NCBI GenBank assembly: GCA_002812745.2 | Contig: NCSJ02000086.1 | Location: 1-64,000 of the forward strand | Origin: Scytalidium lignicola | Lineage: Eukaryota > Ascomycota > Leotiomycetes | DNA: 64,000 nt | Reading direction: 5' to 3' | In this document: positions 1 to 15,519 of the stretch, piece by piece | How positions within the stretch are numbered: position 1 is the first letter of the stretch | Layout: every line of letters starts with the position of its first letter | Position numbers and translations under genes: made by a program | Notes under the pieces: model-generated | Seen by the model: the letters and a program-made list of their open reading frames with translations, nothing else | Told to the model about the DNA's origin: nothing | The model's database searches: none

Positions 1-1899
1 TGTGCATTTACGGGGTATGCGATGGAATAGTGTAGAAAGCCTTGTACTATATAAATCGAGGATTTAAGTCGTTCTTGTATTGTTTTCGCTGAAATAACAG
101 GATAGGTAGGNTNACCTGCTCACTATCATCTTCGTAATGAAACAAAATTCCTTTGCATTGATCTGTTCTAGAATCGTAAAAAAATACGTGCACATGTTAC
201 TGTAGTCAGTGGAGCTGTGGACAGGTATACGACCCCATTGTTTAAGGGACACTGTTGTGGTTCAGGAAACCCGAAAAGTACCCTGCGTCGATTTGATTGC
301 AAGGGACAGTACACCACTACTGTTGATATTGCCATTCCATCCTCAGGATCCGCATATACTAAAGTCATTTCTGGCCTGTCCCCTAGTGTTGCATATTCCC
401 TTGGTGTCGTGTCCCAATACCCTAAAATATATGGACCGTTGAGTGTCGTCTCTACCTGCAAGATTATGAGCTAAATCAACATAGCGTAAGATGGAATATT
501 CAACTACCAGAACATTAAACATTACAGCTGGTCCCCGACTAATGACTCGAATTCCGAGGCCCTCGATTCTGTCATCTCCTGAGAGAGGTAAGTAAACCCA
601 GTTTGCATATAATTGCGTCTGATCAGAGAGTCTTTGAAAGGCGCGTAAGGCAGACGGCTAATTTTGGGGTATGAGCATGTATTGCAAAAAGTGCTCCGCC
701 TGAGAAAAATAGAGTTAATCCTGATATTGTGCTTAAGTCTACTGTACGAAATCTTTGCCAAACCGTCGGTTCGATCGGAGAAAATCGGCNAAATGTTTAG
801 ATCTGGTGAACAAGGTACATCCCATATTTGTATACCTTGACTCCAGCTGGAAGTTTCAAGCGTAAGAGCCCATTCTAAACAAGAATAAGTCTCAACGATT
901 AAGTGAAAGATTGTTGGGGGGCTGAAGAACCTTGAATTGCGCAACAACCCCTCCCAGTTCCTTTTCTTCCTAACAATAAAGGCCTGGTCACCCTTTAAGG
1001 AACAGTTAGTCTTATCTGGCCTATAATGCAGTCGTTCCACCTGTTTAATTCCGTTTGAGTCAAGAGCTAGCCTAAACCACGGGGGCAATTTAGTTAAAGT
1101 ATTCTCCGAACATTCATCTCCACGTTTCCAGGAAGATATGTTGACCAAAGGTTCTTCTACTAAACAGGTAGATTTAGTTGTTAAAAATCGAGAAACTAAG
1201 CTCAAGACTGAGATGTATCTCCAAAATATAGCATCATCTAATAAACTTTTAATTATTTGAAGTAATTCAGTGGGAAGGTTAGCAAGCTGTGGTAATTGTA
1301 CCTTTGAGATACCTCCAAGAGCGCAGTGCCTTTAATACCAGCATGACCTGTCACAGAGAGCCAAGTTAAAAGATGTGCCATCCTCCATGGGTTCTTCCAC
1401 GATTCCATTGTCCAAAGGCGTTGCAGCGCTCCACCGTTAGAGGAATACGCCTTAGTATACAGATCTAAACAATCACGGTGAACTACAATAGCCTCTGGTG
1501 ATTGTGCACACATTCCACAGCTAGGATAACGACAAGGCAAGTATCCATCAACTTTCTTAATGTTATGACCTCTTGGGGGAAAAGCAAAGGCGCGAGTGTG
1601 CGGATTGAAAGCAGTTGAGCTCTCATTACCAAGCACTAAAGTTAGATCAGTCAGCGCCGACAGAAACCAGTCTACAGGGTCCTACAGTACACACGCAATG
1701 TCTGACTCAGATGGAATGACTGCCGCCTGACATGCAACACATGTTGGCCGTGTCCTAGCATCTTTAAGACTGGAAGCTATTAAAAAGGAGTGTGATTTCC
1801 TTCAGGCTGTTGTGCTCTGTCTAGATCTAACCGGCCAGACAATTCCTTATCCAACCCTGCCCTAATCCGCCTTCTCACCAAGCAGTTCATCCTCAACAT
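1..1899 (-). pseudogene. Relic of a fungal hypothetical protein gene with many frame breaks
   Basis: No frame is open throughout, but a continuous protein-like reading can be followed by switching frames. A plausible N-terminus starts at ATG 1899 (MLRMNCLVRRRIRAGLDKEL). The frame breaks near 1780. A Cys-rich stretch (TCVACQAAVIPSES) is cut by TAG at 1684-1682. The next block (1636-1320) holds CRYPSCGMC. Another frame change lies near 1310, ahead of LPTELLQIIKSLLDDAIFWR, an F-box-like pattern. At N790 one surplus base breaks the frame; skipping it gives GLTLFFSGGALFAIHAHTPK. Another break lies near 640, then LYANWVYLPLSGDDRIEGLG, a TGA near 340, and KGILFHYEDDSEQV near 115. The layout resembles large uncharacterised families of Leotiomycetes. 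It runs off the left edge. At least four lesions lie away from any N, so decay is more likely than sequencing error alone. Family assignment is an inference. Confidence 0.6.
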
Positions 1900-2808
1900 T
1901 TGCTTTTGAGAGCTGTGTTCGTGTTTAGGTCTGTGCCATCGTTTGCAAATGCCCCATATATGTACGTTCCAGTCGCAGCCTTAGGCAATGAGTGAGTTTT
2001 TTGCTCTTAACTTGCATTATTTATGCACTTGGAACATTATTACCAATGGGAACGCTGCAATCATCAATTAAGGATATGACGGAGAACTAGCGGCTGCTTG
2101 AAGCGCTTTCTGTCTCCGCTACCAACCGTGGTTGAGTGAGGAGTTAAGGCACTCGCTACGGGGTTAGGAATTCGAAGCTCTAAACAGCCGCTCGCACAGA
2201 CCACCGTGCATGTGCCTTGAGACAACACAACTATCGGTGATAATAAACACCTTCGGTGGTAATAAACGCACCCTGCAGTTTGCTTTTGGCACACACCTGT
2301 TTCTTTGAAATAGCGCCCAAAACGGTGTACTTTTATCAATGGCACGGGCGTTGTTGAAACACCAGATCATGACTTCACTCCCTTCCGAGGCTCATACCCA
2401 CGGAAATACCCCCATTGTCGTCGATGTCACTCCACAGTTTGCTGGAAACCATCCCCTCATGAGCAATAAGATCTCTTCTAAATCTCTTACAGATCGGGTT
2501 AGGCTGACCCAACAGCTGATGCCTTTGTGTGCAAAACGTGCAATGGTTACTTCTCTAGTGGAGGAGGCTGTTCTACTAACTTATTGTCTTGGTGCTAAAG
2601 CTCCATGTTGGCAAATGGCTGCGTAATGGCAACTGTGAGGGGTGACACGGCAGGATGATTCCGGTTTATAAGTAGGTCTGGATTCTCCCTCTGCTCTTTC
2701 ATTCTCTTTGTTCTCTTCTTCCTTTTCCATTCTTCATACCTCATCCTTAAACACCTCACCTTGCAAAACAAATTCGGCCTTTCTACCTTCTACATCACTC
2801 TATCCATA
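1900..2808. other. Intergenic, no supported gene
   Basis: Short open frames exist on both strands, including a plus-strand one at 2339-2626, but none has a recognisable domain or splice structure. The last 100 bases form the likely promoter of the downstream reductase. Confidence 0.5.
2664..2800 (+). promoter_or_regulatory. Putative promoter of the aldo/keto reductase
   Basis: A TATA-like TTTATAAGT near 2665 is followed by a long pyrimidine-rich tract (about 2690-2755), the arrangement often seen just upstream of transcription starts in filamentous fungi. The start codon follows at 2809. No experimental start is known. Confidence 0.35.
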
Positions 2809-4185
2809 ATGGCTTTCCCCCCTCCACCAGAACCAAAGTCTGCCTTGGGCTACTACCGCATGCTCGCACCTACTGCCTCAGTGCGAGTCAGTCCACTATG
2901 CCTTGGAGCAATGAATTTCGGAGATGCCTGGTATGTGTGCTGTCTCGTGACTTACTTTTGTCCTCGCCCTCTGTTGAAAGAAGCTAATTGGGGTATAGGA
3001 AGGAATTTATGGGCGAATGTAACCAAGAAACTGTGGAATCCATCCTCGATTACTACTACGAAATGGGTGGAAACTTCATTGATACAGCAAACAATTACCA
3101 GGTAGGCCTACTGCTGCCTCCTTTAGATCAATTGTAGTAGCACCTTGCTGATATGTGTCTTAAAAAAGTCCGAAGAATCTGAGAAATGGATTGGCGAATG
3201 GGTGAAGAAACGGGGAATTAGAGATCAGTTGGTTATCGCGACCAAGTTCTCATCATGCTACCGTCGTGACCACATAGATAAAGAGATTACCGTGAATTAT
3301 GGTGGAAACGGAGCAAAGTCTCTTCATATGTCGTTGGCGGCAAGCTTGAAAAAGCTACAGACCGATTACATTGACCTGGTACTTTTTTCCCCATGACATC
3401 TAACGTTTGCATCGAGACTTTTCTAATTTATAATATAGCTCTACGTCCACTGGTGGGACTTCACTTGCTCTATCGAAGAACTCATGCAATCTCTCAACCA
3501 CATGATTGTGGCTGGTAAAGTACTCTATCTAGGTATCTCGGATACTCCCGCATGGGTTGTCTCCAGAGCGAACGAATATGCGAGACAGAATGGTTTACGT
3601 CAATTCTCTGTATATCAAGGCCGATGGTCCGCTGAACACCGTGATTTTGAGCGAGACATCATCCCTATGTGTCGCGCTGAGGGTATGGGGCTGGCACCTT
3701 GGGGAGCGCTTGGTGGAGGGTATTTCAAGACAGAGGAGCAGAGGAAAAATGATTCAGCTAGAAAAATTGGCGAGTTTACTGAAGCCTCCATCAAAATCAG
3801 CAAGGTCCTGGAAAAGATTGCAAACAAGAATAATACTGGCTTAACAAGTGTTGCTCTAGCTTATGTTATGCAGAAGACACCCTACGTCTTTCCAATTATC
3901 GGAGGACGGAAAGTGGATCACCTCAAAGGTAATATTGAGGCCTTGACACTTCAATTGACCGATGAAGATATCAAGGACATTGAAGCTGCTCATCCATTTG
4001 ATATTGGCTTCCCAATGAACTTCTTAGGTGGTCCGAACGGAGTTGAAGGGCCTCAGAGCGTTTGGTTAATGAATATGGCTGGGCAGCAACGACATGTGCA
4101 GTGGCCAAAGGTATGCTAAAGCAGTGAAATTCCGTTTTCAATTATGCTGATTGGTTTTTAGCCTATCCCTGCCCTGAAGAAGTGA
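2809..4185 (+). CDS. Aldo/keto reductase (aryl-alcohol dehydrogenase / norsolorinic reductase type)
   Basis: Five exons fit GT-AG rules and keep frame: 2809-2930, 2999-3101, 3169-3378, 3439-4110 and 4162-4185, about 369 residues. The AKR tetrad is recognisable: Asp and Tyr in FIDTANNYQ, Lys in LVIATKF, His in LYVHWWDF. The C-terminal half has the cofactor-loop sequence [14 protein letters not shown]. Proteins of this clade reduce aldehydes or ketones with NADPH; members occur in aromatic metabolism and in aflatoxin-type clusters. No secondary-metabolite genes are adjacent here, so a general redox role is likelier. The short fifth exon ends PIPALKK. If it is not used, exon 4 runs to a stop at 4119 giving a PKVC tail. 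Confidence 0.9.
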
Positions 4186-4798
4186 TTTTTTGATGGTCAA
4201 CTACTATGATCATCACCATTGGAGAGTTATAGTTAAGGTTACATGGAGATTTACGAAGCCAGATTATTCAATAATGTTCATATTACTGTAGAAGTCGTAG
4301 AAATTGATGTTAGAAACTAAAGATGTTTCGCCAAAGATGAGTCCGTGCTCCTGAATGCGGGGTATTTGACACCAGAAGCTGTAGATGTGAATCTCCGCCA
4401 ACGCACCTTGAGAGAACAATCATACACTACATATGTAACAGTAAGAGTATCTGATAGCAATTGCATACAACTACCAATATATAGGTAAAAACAACTAGCC
4501 ACGCTAGCTTAGGCATCGGGAAAGCTTCGGTTCAGGCCTCGGTAAGTAATCAGGTCCGTAGAGGCTCTTCAACCGCTGCTTGCCGAGGCAGAATATCACA
4601 TGGGCAGTGGTAATCTGCGGTATGGGGAGTAAGCTCCGGTCAAAACATAAAGCCTGGAGGCCGAAAGCGCAAAGCAACCTCGGGCCATTCTCTCCTTCAA
4701 ATACACCTGCGTATCTACATCTCTGACTGTCGTGTCCAAGTTCCTGGCTCGACCAACTCCAGAAGACTTGGACCCCAATTGCCAAGATAGCATCGGAA
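4186..4798. other. Intergenic, no supported gene
   Basis: This is the 3' flank of the reductase and the 5' flank of the acyl-CoA dehydrogenase. Minus-strand open frames at 4317-4502 and 4504-4785 have no recognisable features. Confidence 0.5.
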
Positions 4799-6228
4799 AT
4801 GGCTTCAATAGTTAAAGCGTTGCGGCCAGCCGCCCAGAGGATATCTTCACAAAGCCGACCAGCGGTGAGAGCTGCGAGGCCCAGCAGGATATACCAACAG
4901 TATGTGTGTGTGTGATATCAAGATTCTTATTGTAATACGCTGACAGCTGCGAAAGTGCTCGACCATTATCTTCAACTGCGTCACGTCGCAGTGATACTGT
5001 CGACATTAGCGAGATCCCACCGACACCAATTACCCACCTCTCTGAAATAGAAGAAGCCATGAAAGACTCTGTATCCAAATTTGCCAATGATGTCATTCTC
5101 CCCAAGGTCCGAGAAATGGACGAAAACGAATCTATGGACCCAACGGTAGTAGAACAACTCTTTGAGCAAGGTCTAATGGGCGTTGAGATTCCAGAGGAGT
5201 ACGGTGGAGCAGGAATGAACTTCACCTCTGCTATTGTGGGAATTGAGGAGTTAGCAAAGATTGATCCAAGTGTTAGCGTCATGGTGGATGTTCACAACAC
5301 TTTGGTCAACACGGCAGTTCTGAAGTATGGGAGCCCGGAACTGAAGAAGAAGTGGCTTCCTAGATTAGCTACGGATACTGTTGGTTCTTTCTGTCTCTCC
5401 GAACCAATCTCCGGATCAGATGCTTTTGCTATGGCTACAAAGGCTAAGAAGACTGATTCTGGCTACATTATCTCCGGAAACAAGATGTGGATTACCAACT
5501 CGATGGAGGCCGGTTTCTTTATTGTTTTCGCAAATCTGGATCATAGCAAAGGGTATAAAGGCATTACTGCCTTCATTGTTGAGAAGGGAACGAAAGGCTT
5601 CTCTATAGCGAAGAAGGAGAAGAAGCTCGGTATCAGGGCTAGCAGCACGTGCGTACTCAACTTTGATGATGTTGAGATTCCCAAGGAGAATTTGCTTGGG
5701 AAGGAAGGAGATGGATACAAGTATGCCATGTCACTTCTAAATGAAGGAAGAATCGGTATCGCTGCGCAAATGACTGGACTTGCCCTTGGGGCTTTTGAAT
5801 ACGCAGTGAAGTAAGTTTTATCACTATTATTGACATAAACTGCTAGTAACATCCTTGTTAGATACGTATGGAATGACCGCAAGCAATTTGGACAGCTTAT
5901 TGGCGATTTCCAGGGAATGCAACACCAAATCGCACAGTCGTATACCGAGATTGCTGCAGCGCGGGCTCTGCTCTATAACGCCGCCCGGAAGAAGGAGGCT
6001 GGCCAGGAATTCGTGCAGGATGCTGCCATGGCAAAGCTTTATGCGTCCCAAGTTGCAGGTAGAGTCAGTGGTCTGGCTATTGAGTGGGGTGGTGGCATGC
6101 ATTTCACAAGGGATGGACTGGCCGAGAAATTTTTCCGGGATGCTATGATTGGAAAGATTTATGAGGGCACGAGTAATATTCAGCTGAATACTATTGCTAA
6201 GCTGCTGAAGAAGCAGTATACGGCTTAA
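4799..6228 (+). CDS. Short/branched-chain acyl-CoA dehydrogenase, mitochondrial
   Basis: Exons 4799-4899, 4947-5810 and 5862-6228 give 443 residues. The start was chosen because the first exon encodes an Arg/Ala/Ser-rich leader without acids (MASIVKALRPAAQRISSQSR), a typical mitochondrial presequence. Family marks include SEPISGSDAFAM (FAD/substrate loop), WITNSMEAGFF, YVWNDRKQFGQLIGDFQG and the C-terminal IYEGTSNIQL, whose Glu is the catalytic base in this family (near residue 421). The enzyme oxidises short or 2-methyl-branched acyl-CoAs and passes electrons to ETF, fitting isoleucine/valine or short-chain fatty-acid catabolism in the mitochondrial matrix. The first intron's 5' splice site lies in a TG microsatellite. 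Confidence 0.93.
4903..4914 (+). repeat. (TG)6 microsatellite at a 5' splice site
   Basis: A run of six TG units directly follows the GTATG donor of the acyl-CoA dehydrogenase's first intron. Confidence 0.7.
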
Positions 6229-7178
6229 AATGATGTATATATAGTATAAAATTGAGGGAGTTGGTTAGAGAAGCTTTCTGTCGTTCATGACGTTTCGCTA
6301 ATCCTCTAATATCTTACCTCTTGAGCTTCACCACGGTATCAGCATTGAAAAGGGCAAATAAGAATGAGTAGAACCAGCTGCTGGTCCGTTCCCTGTTAAA
6401 AGTGATCTGCAAATGTTTCCGATCGTTACGATTTAAGAAATAAGTCCACCACCTTGCATGATAACTAAGTCTTCCTTGGTTTTTTTAACAGCAGTCAGCG
6501 TAATTAGATAATTATTAATGATGCTGCTTTTGGCTCTCAGCGTACCATTGACTGGACTTTCGCCGGAAAACCAGGGGTCATCTCTTGCACAAACCGGTCG
6601 GGAAATGGTGACGATATAATAGCGTTAGTGTTGAAAGAAGTTACCGGAGGAGCATGTGGAATCACAGATATTCTCCAGTAAGGAAGTCAGCTTTGGAATA
6701 TTTCTCACTTAAGAAGATGACAAAACCTTAAGGGATACGAAAAAGGAAATACGCTTGCACCCGTTGGCTTCGATAGCAACCATTGTGCTAATTACCAATC
6801 GTTTCTGGTTAGCAGGCTGGCTGTGGCTGCGCAGCAGAGGTTCAGGCAAAAGAGGCAGAGAGCACATCTACCTCGCGTGCGCACTCCTTCAATTCTGGAC
6901 AAGTAGAGTGATATTCTGGAGGCAACTGCTTCAGAGTCACAACAGAGCTTGCTATCTATCCGGCAGTGCCACGACATTTCAATATTCAATTCCTCTATCA
7001 TCTTCCTTTGTTTCCGTGAAGTTCAATACAGTCAGTCCCTTGGCGGGCCAACAGCACTTCCCCGGGCGCCCAGCCGATAAACCCCACCTGGCGCATTACA
7101 AGCATCAGGAACGTTCCCTCATCTTCCCACAACAACCTCATTCTCCGCGCGTAGGAATCGCGCCCACAGATTGCTAAG
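6229..7178. other. Long intergenic region / PKC1 promoter and leader
   Basis: About 950 bases with no convincing gene. The long interval before PKC1 probably contains its promoter and an extended 5' UTR. A 140-codon open frame at 6755-7177 has low-complexity composition and no conserved motif. Confidence 0.5.
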
Positions 7179-10998
<3,820 letters not shown>

Positions 10999-11648
10999 GC
11001 GGCAAATGAACAGGTTTCAGCACAGGACAGCTCTACACTTATCTAGGAAATTCATGTTCAATGATAGCATGAAAGCACCATCACGTCGTATCACATCGAG
11101 GAGCTCTTGTGTCTCCATGTTTAACGAGTTCCGCACCTCTATGGAGGGGAGGGACGGAAATTGATGGAACTCAAAATAGGGAGGGGGAGAAGTCGAATAC
11201 ACGATATAACTTGGGCTCTTCTCTGGAGAAGTGCTAGACAAAATTGAGTGTCTGAGCGGTAGATGTCTTTCTAATGTCTACGTAATAAATGCCGTCCTGG
11301 CATCTTTTAATATACCATCGAATACCACTGTTTTTGCCTTAATTCTTTGATGAGTAACCCAAGTATAACTTAAAGGAATTATTTGGAGAATAGGGTGATT
11401 TAGCTCAACAGTGGTGTAATTATACTTTACGAGTTACAGGTGCTAAAGTTTAAGTGTATGTAGGGAGTGATACAATAGAAATAGCCTTTGATGAATGTCA
11501 TAGTAGCGGCCTGAAATATGAGCATCCAACGCGCGGCTGGCAATCGTGTGGAGGGAAAGCTAGCCGCGTCCCACTAATTTTCTCGCGACAAGGTCACAGA
11601 AATATTAGGAATGCAATAGACCAAAACAGATACCGCAGCATCGTCAAT
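10999..11648. other. Intergenic, no supported gene
   Basis: This is the 3' flank of PKC1 and the promoter of CCT1. The small open frames at 10967-11164 and 11454-11747 overlap exons or introns of the neighbours and have no features of their own. Confidence 0.5.
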
Positions 11649-13517
11649 ATGGGATCTCTTTTTGAGCAGCCGCGAAATGCGGGAACTCTGTGTAAGTTAT
11701 CTTGGTTATCAAAGCCTAACTTTAAAACATCGACTAACTTTCTATAGTTCTTGGTGGCCAGAAAATCAGCGGCGCAGACATTAGGGATCAGAATGGTATG
11801 ACGGCAGTGTATACAAGAGAAATAGAGCTTAAAGCTAATATAATATGCAGTTCTTGCTACACAAGCTATTTCCAATGTCGTGAAAAGTTCGTTTGGTCCT
11901 AGTGGCCTAGACAAGATGATGGTGGATGATATAGGTGTAAGTCTTTGCCCACCCCTCAGCTTTCTACAACCCAGCTTACCTTCGCGGTAGGATGTCACAG
12001 TAACAAATGATGGCGCTACTATTCTCAGTCTGCTCGACGTCGAACACCCAGCAGGCAAAATCCTGGTTGATCTAGCGCAGCAACAGGATAAGGAAGTTGG
12101 TGATGGAACAACATCTGTTGTTTTAATTGCGGCAGAGCTTCTCCGGAGAGGCAATGAGCTTATGAAAAACCGAATACATCCTACTACGATCATTACAGGT
12201 TACCGTCTTGCCCTTCGAGAAGCCGTGAGGTATATGAATGAGAATATTAGTGTTAAGGTTGATCACCTGGGACGTGAATCCTTAATACAGATTGCGAAAA
12301 CCTCGATGTCCAGTAAGATTATTGGAGGAGACTCGGAATTTTTCTCAAACATGGTTGTCGATGCTATACAAGCCGTTAAGTCAACTAACAACCGTAACGA
12401 GGTCAAGTACCCGGTAAAGGCGGTTAACATTCTCAAAGCTCATGGGAAAGGAGCTTTGGAGTCAATATTAGTCAAGGGCTATGCACTAAACTGCACAGTT
12501 GCATCACAAGCTATGAAGACTAGGATTGTCGACGCTAAAATCGCCGTCCTAGACATGAACTTACAGAAAGAAAGGATGAAGCTCGGAGTACAGATCACAA
12601 TCGATGATCCACAGCAGTTGGAGCAAATCCGTGCACGTGAGTCTGGAATGGTGGTGGATCGAGTTGAGATGATCCTTAAAGCCGGTGCAAATGTTATTAT
12701 GACCACGAAAGGTATCGACGACTTGATACTAAAGCTGTTTATCGAGAAGGGTGCAATGGGGGTAAGGAGGTGTAAGAAAGAAGATCTGCGGAGAATAGCC
12801 AAGGCGACTGGGGCCACATTGATCAGCTCGTTGTCTGATCTTAATGGCGATGAGAAATTCGAAGCCTCTTCTCTAGGTTTTGCGGAGGAAGTTGTCCAGG
12901 AGAGAATATCAGATGATGAATGCATATTGGTGAAAGGCACCAAGGCACATAGCTCAGCGTCCATCATCCTCCGAGGGTCGAATGACTTCCAGCTCGACGA
13001 GATGGAGAGATCCGTCCATGACTCACTGTGTGCGGTCAAGAGGACTCTCGAGAGTGGTAGCATTGTACCTGGTGGCGGAGCTGTAGAAACCGCCCTTCAC
13101 ATCTATCTTGAAGAATTTGCAGGAACAGTTGGATCTAGGGAGCAACTTGCAATCGGCGAATTCGCGCAATCCCTTCTCGTGATCCCCAAGACACTTGCTG
13201 TTAACGCAGCTAAAGACTCTTCCGAGCTCGTTGCTCAACTTCGTTCAAGACATGCCCTTTCCCAACGGATTCAAGAAGGCGATGCAAATGAAGATGAAAA
13301 AACTATTGCAAAGAAGAAGAATTATAAGAATTACGGGTTGGATTTGAGCAAGGGAAAGGTCGTGGATGAGATCAAGGCTGGTGTTCTGGAGCCAAGCATG
13401 AGCAAGATCCGGCAGTTAAAGTCAGCTGTTGAGGCCTGCATCGCTATTATGCGGATTGATACTTTGATTAAGTTAGATCCAGAACAGAGAGCAGAGGATG
13501 ATGGTCATGATCATTGA
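11649..13517 (+). CDS. cct1: T-complex protein 1 subunit alpha (CCT/TRiC chaperonin)
   Basis: Exons 11649-11691, 11748-11795, 11851-11937 and 11992-13517 give 567 residues, the usual CCT1 length. It is one of eight paralogous subunits of the cytosolic double-ring chaperonin that folds actin, tubulin and WD40 proteins with ATP. Group II chaperonin signatures are visible: NDGATI after the third intron, GDGTTSVV (about residues 93-100, ATP hydrolysis), and VPGGGAVE in the C-terminal equatorial domain. The small 5' exons were joined because they restore the conserved N-terminal sequence ([14 protein letters not shown], then [15 protein letters not shown]). Clustered introns at the 5' end are common for fungal housekeeping genes. 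Confidence 0.96.
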
Positions 13518-13899
13518 TGAGAGAGCTGTAATACTAGATACAAGATAGTAAAAAGCCTTGTTAAAGATCGTATAAAACAAATTCAGATGTGAAATTCGTC
13601 GTATCGGTAGATATTTTTCATGATACTATAGACAAGATTGGAGGGGTTCAAGGTCAAATCCGTATGCTACACATGAAAGCACAACGATCATCACGAGTAT
13701 CATGCTGCAGCTGAAATATATGTGTCTTAAATCGCTGTCTTTTGCAAAACGTGCTATGATATTTTGTACAACGGCAGCACCTACGCCTTCTACAAAGCTG
13801 TACACAGATCCACTACCGCGTCTACCGTATCGCCACCATAACAAAAAGAAAAACGGATCTTGACTAGACCATCACTCTATACAGAAACAGTTTAACCAT
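13518..13899. other. Convergent 3' intergenic region
   Basis: This stretch lies between the convergent ends of CCT1 and the Rieske gene and presumably contains both 3' UTRs. Nothing else is seen. Confidence 0.5.
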
Positions 13900-14888
13900 C
13901 TAACCAATGATCAAGGCACCGTCCTCAGGGAAATCATATTCTGGGATCTCGAGGTTCAATGGAGCAGGACCCTTTCTTATACGTCCAGAGATATCGTAGT
14001 GAGAACCGTGGCAAGGGCAGAACCATCCACCGAAATCACCAGCTTCGCCAATGGGGACACATCCCAAGTGGGTGCAGACACCTATATTCCCTTAGCAAAT
14101 GATATTCTTTTCAGAGCACGCGAATCCTATGCGAGAGAACCGCAAAAAATATACATACCAACCATGACAAGCCATTCTGGCTTCTTAACACGATCCTCAT
14201 CCTTCTGAGGATCTCTCAGTTTTGAAACATCCACACGCTCAGCTTCCTCAATCTCGTCTGCGGTACGGTGGCGGATGAAGACGGGCTTGCCTCTCCATTT
14301 GATGATAACCTAGACACAAATAAGCACCCATTTGCTATATAAATCCTGATCTGAGATTCTCATACGTTCTTTCCTTCTGGGATGGCGTTAAGGTCAACCT
14401 CGACCTTGGCCATAGCCAAAACATCCGCTGAAGCCGACATGTTGACCAAGAAATCTAGAAGGCAAGACACGTTAGCAATTGGCTCTCAAGTATCTACCTA
14501 ACTCATATTGACCACCAACACAGCTTGCTTTGGCACTCTTTCCTAGCCACAGGCAATTGTGGTGTCCTAAACTCTACGTACCTTGAACAGTCGCCTTAGC
14601 ACCCGCTGCAGTCAACGCACCCATTGTACCGACCATGAAGTACGAAAACATCTGATTGCGGTTGCCGGATGAGCTTGATCGATAGTGACTGAAATCGGGG
14701 ATCTTGTTCGTCTGCGTCTCGCTGCCTAGTCCACGGAAGGGACTGTCGAAAGAACTTGTGGTCTCAGTAGAGCTTGCCTGAGACTTGCTGTTGGATGTGC
14801 TGATAGCGCGCACTGGGACGGATGCCAGTCGTTGGCAACGAGGCAGTGTACGGAGCATCGCACGGGATGTATGTGTTACGGATGCCAT
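13900..14888 (-). CDS. rip1: Rieske iron-sulfur subunit of cytochrome bc1 complex
   Basis: Four exons on the minus strand (14888-14582, 14454-14366, 14309-14159, 14081-13900) give 242 residues. The N-terminus is a mitochondrial presequence ([20 protein letters not shown]). A transmembrane tether follows (about 78-100, [19 protein letters not shown]). The C-terminal Rieske domain has both [2Fe-2S] ligand boxes, CTHLGC and CPCHGS, then [10 protein letters not shown]. The subunit takes electrons from ubiquinol and passes them to cytochrome c1 in respiratory complex III. Start ATG 14888 is preferred over the longer open frame upstream because it gives the targeting sequence. One intron falls just before the first ligand box. 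Confidence 0.96.
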
Positions 14889-15519
14889 TGTGAGCGTGGT
14901 GATCAATTGAGGCGTGCCAGTGATGGAATGATGTCGCTGGATCTTTTGATAGTTTTGACTTGGGGGAGGTCTGATTTCGGGTTCGGTAAAGGGCCGCGTC
15001 TGATTGGCTGAATTGAGTAGCTCGGAATCTTGGGTGGTCGAGAAAAGAAAACGGAAGAGAAGCCAACATCGAAACATGGCGCCGAGTCAACCAGCAACAT
15101 TATTACCAATGAGAAAATGAAAGCTGTCAAACTCTCACGGCTGCTTCCTTATACGCATAAGAATAAATATTCACATACGATATGTTGATTCCGCCTCTCA
15201 ATTGAATCCGTTATTATCCCACAGCTCACTAGCAAACCCTGATTGGGTGCTGCAGACTTCATGATTTCTCGTTCATAATAGACCGTGTCACTTATTAAAA
15301 AATATTCTTCTTTCCCTAAAGCAATGACCTATCGGTACTCTCTAAATTTCTAACACCCAGGTTTCCGTCTAAAATCTATACCAGATCATGCGATGCTGTG
15401 CCTTTAACCCAAGCCGATATCCTACGGCAAATGACTATACGAATAGATGAATAACATTGTATAATTACTCTTTAGATCAGCAGCTCCAGGGGGATCTAGC
15501 GCATAATATCTTTAATCTC
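14889..15519. other. Intergenic region
   Basis: This is the promoter side of the Rieske gene and the 3' flank of the HAD phosphatase gene. No gene is supported. Confidence 0.45.

Noticed and set aside
2809..6228. Secondary-metabolite cluster suggested by the norsolorinic-reductase-like AKR
   Set aside because: No polyketide synthase, NRPS, terpene synthase, P450 or cluster regulator lies nearby; the neighbours are primary metabolism and signalling.
12479..13063. Long antisense open frame within CCT1
   Set aside because: It is a codon-composition shadow of the CCT1 exon with no protein features.
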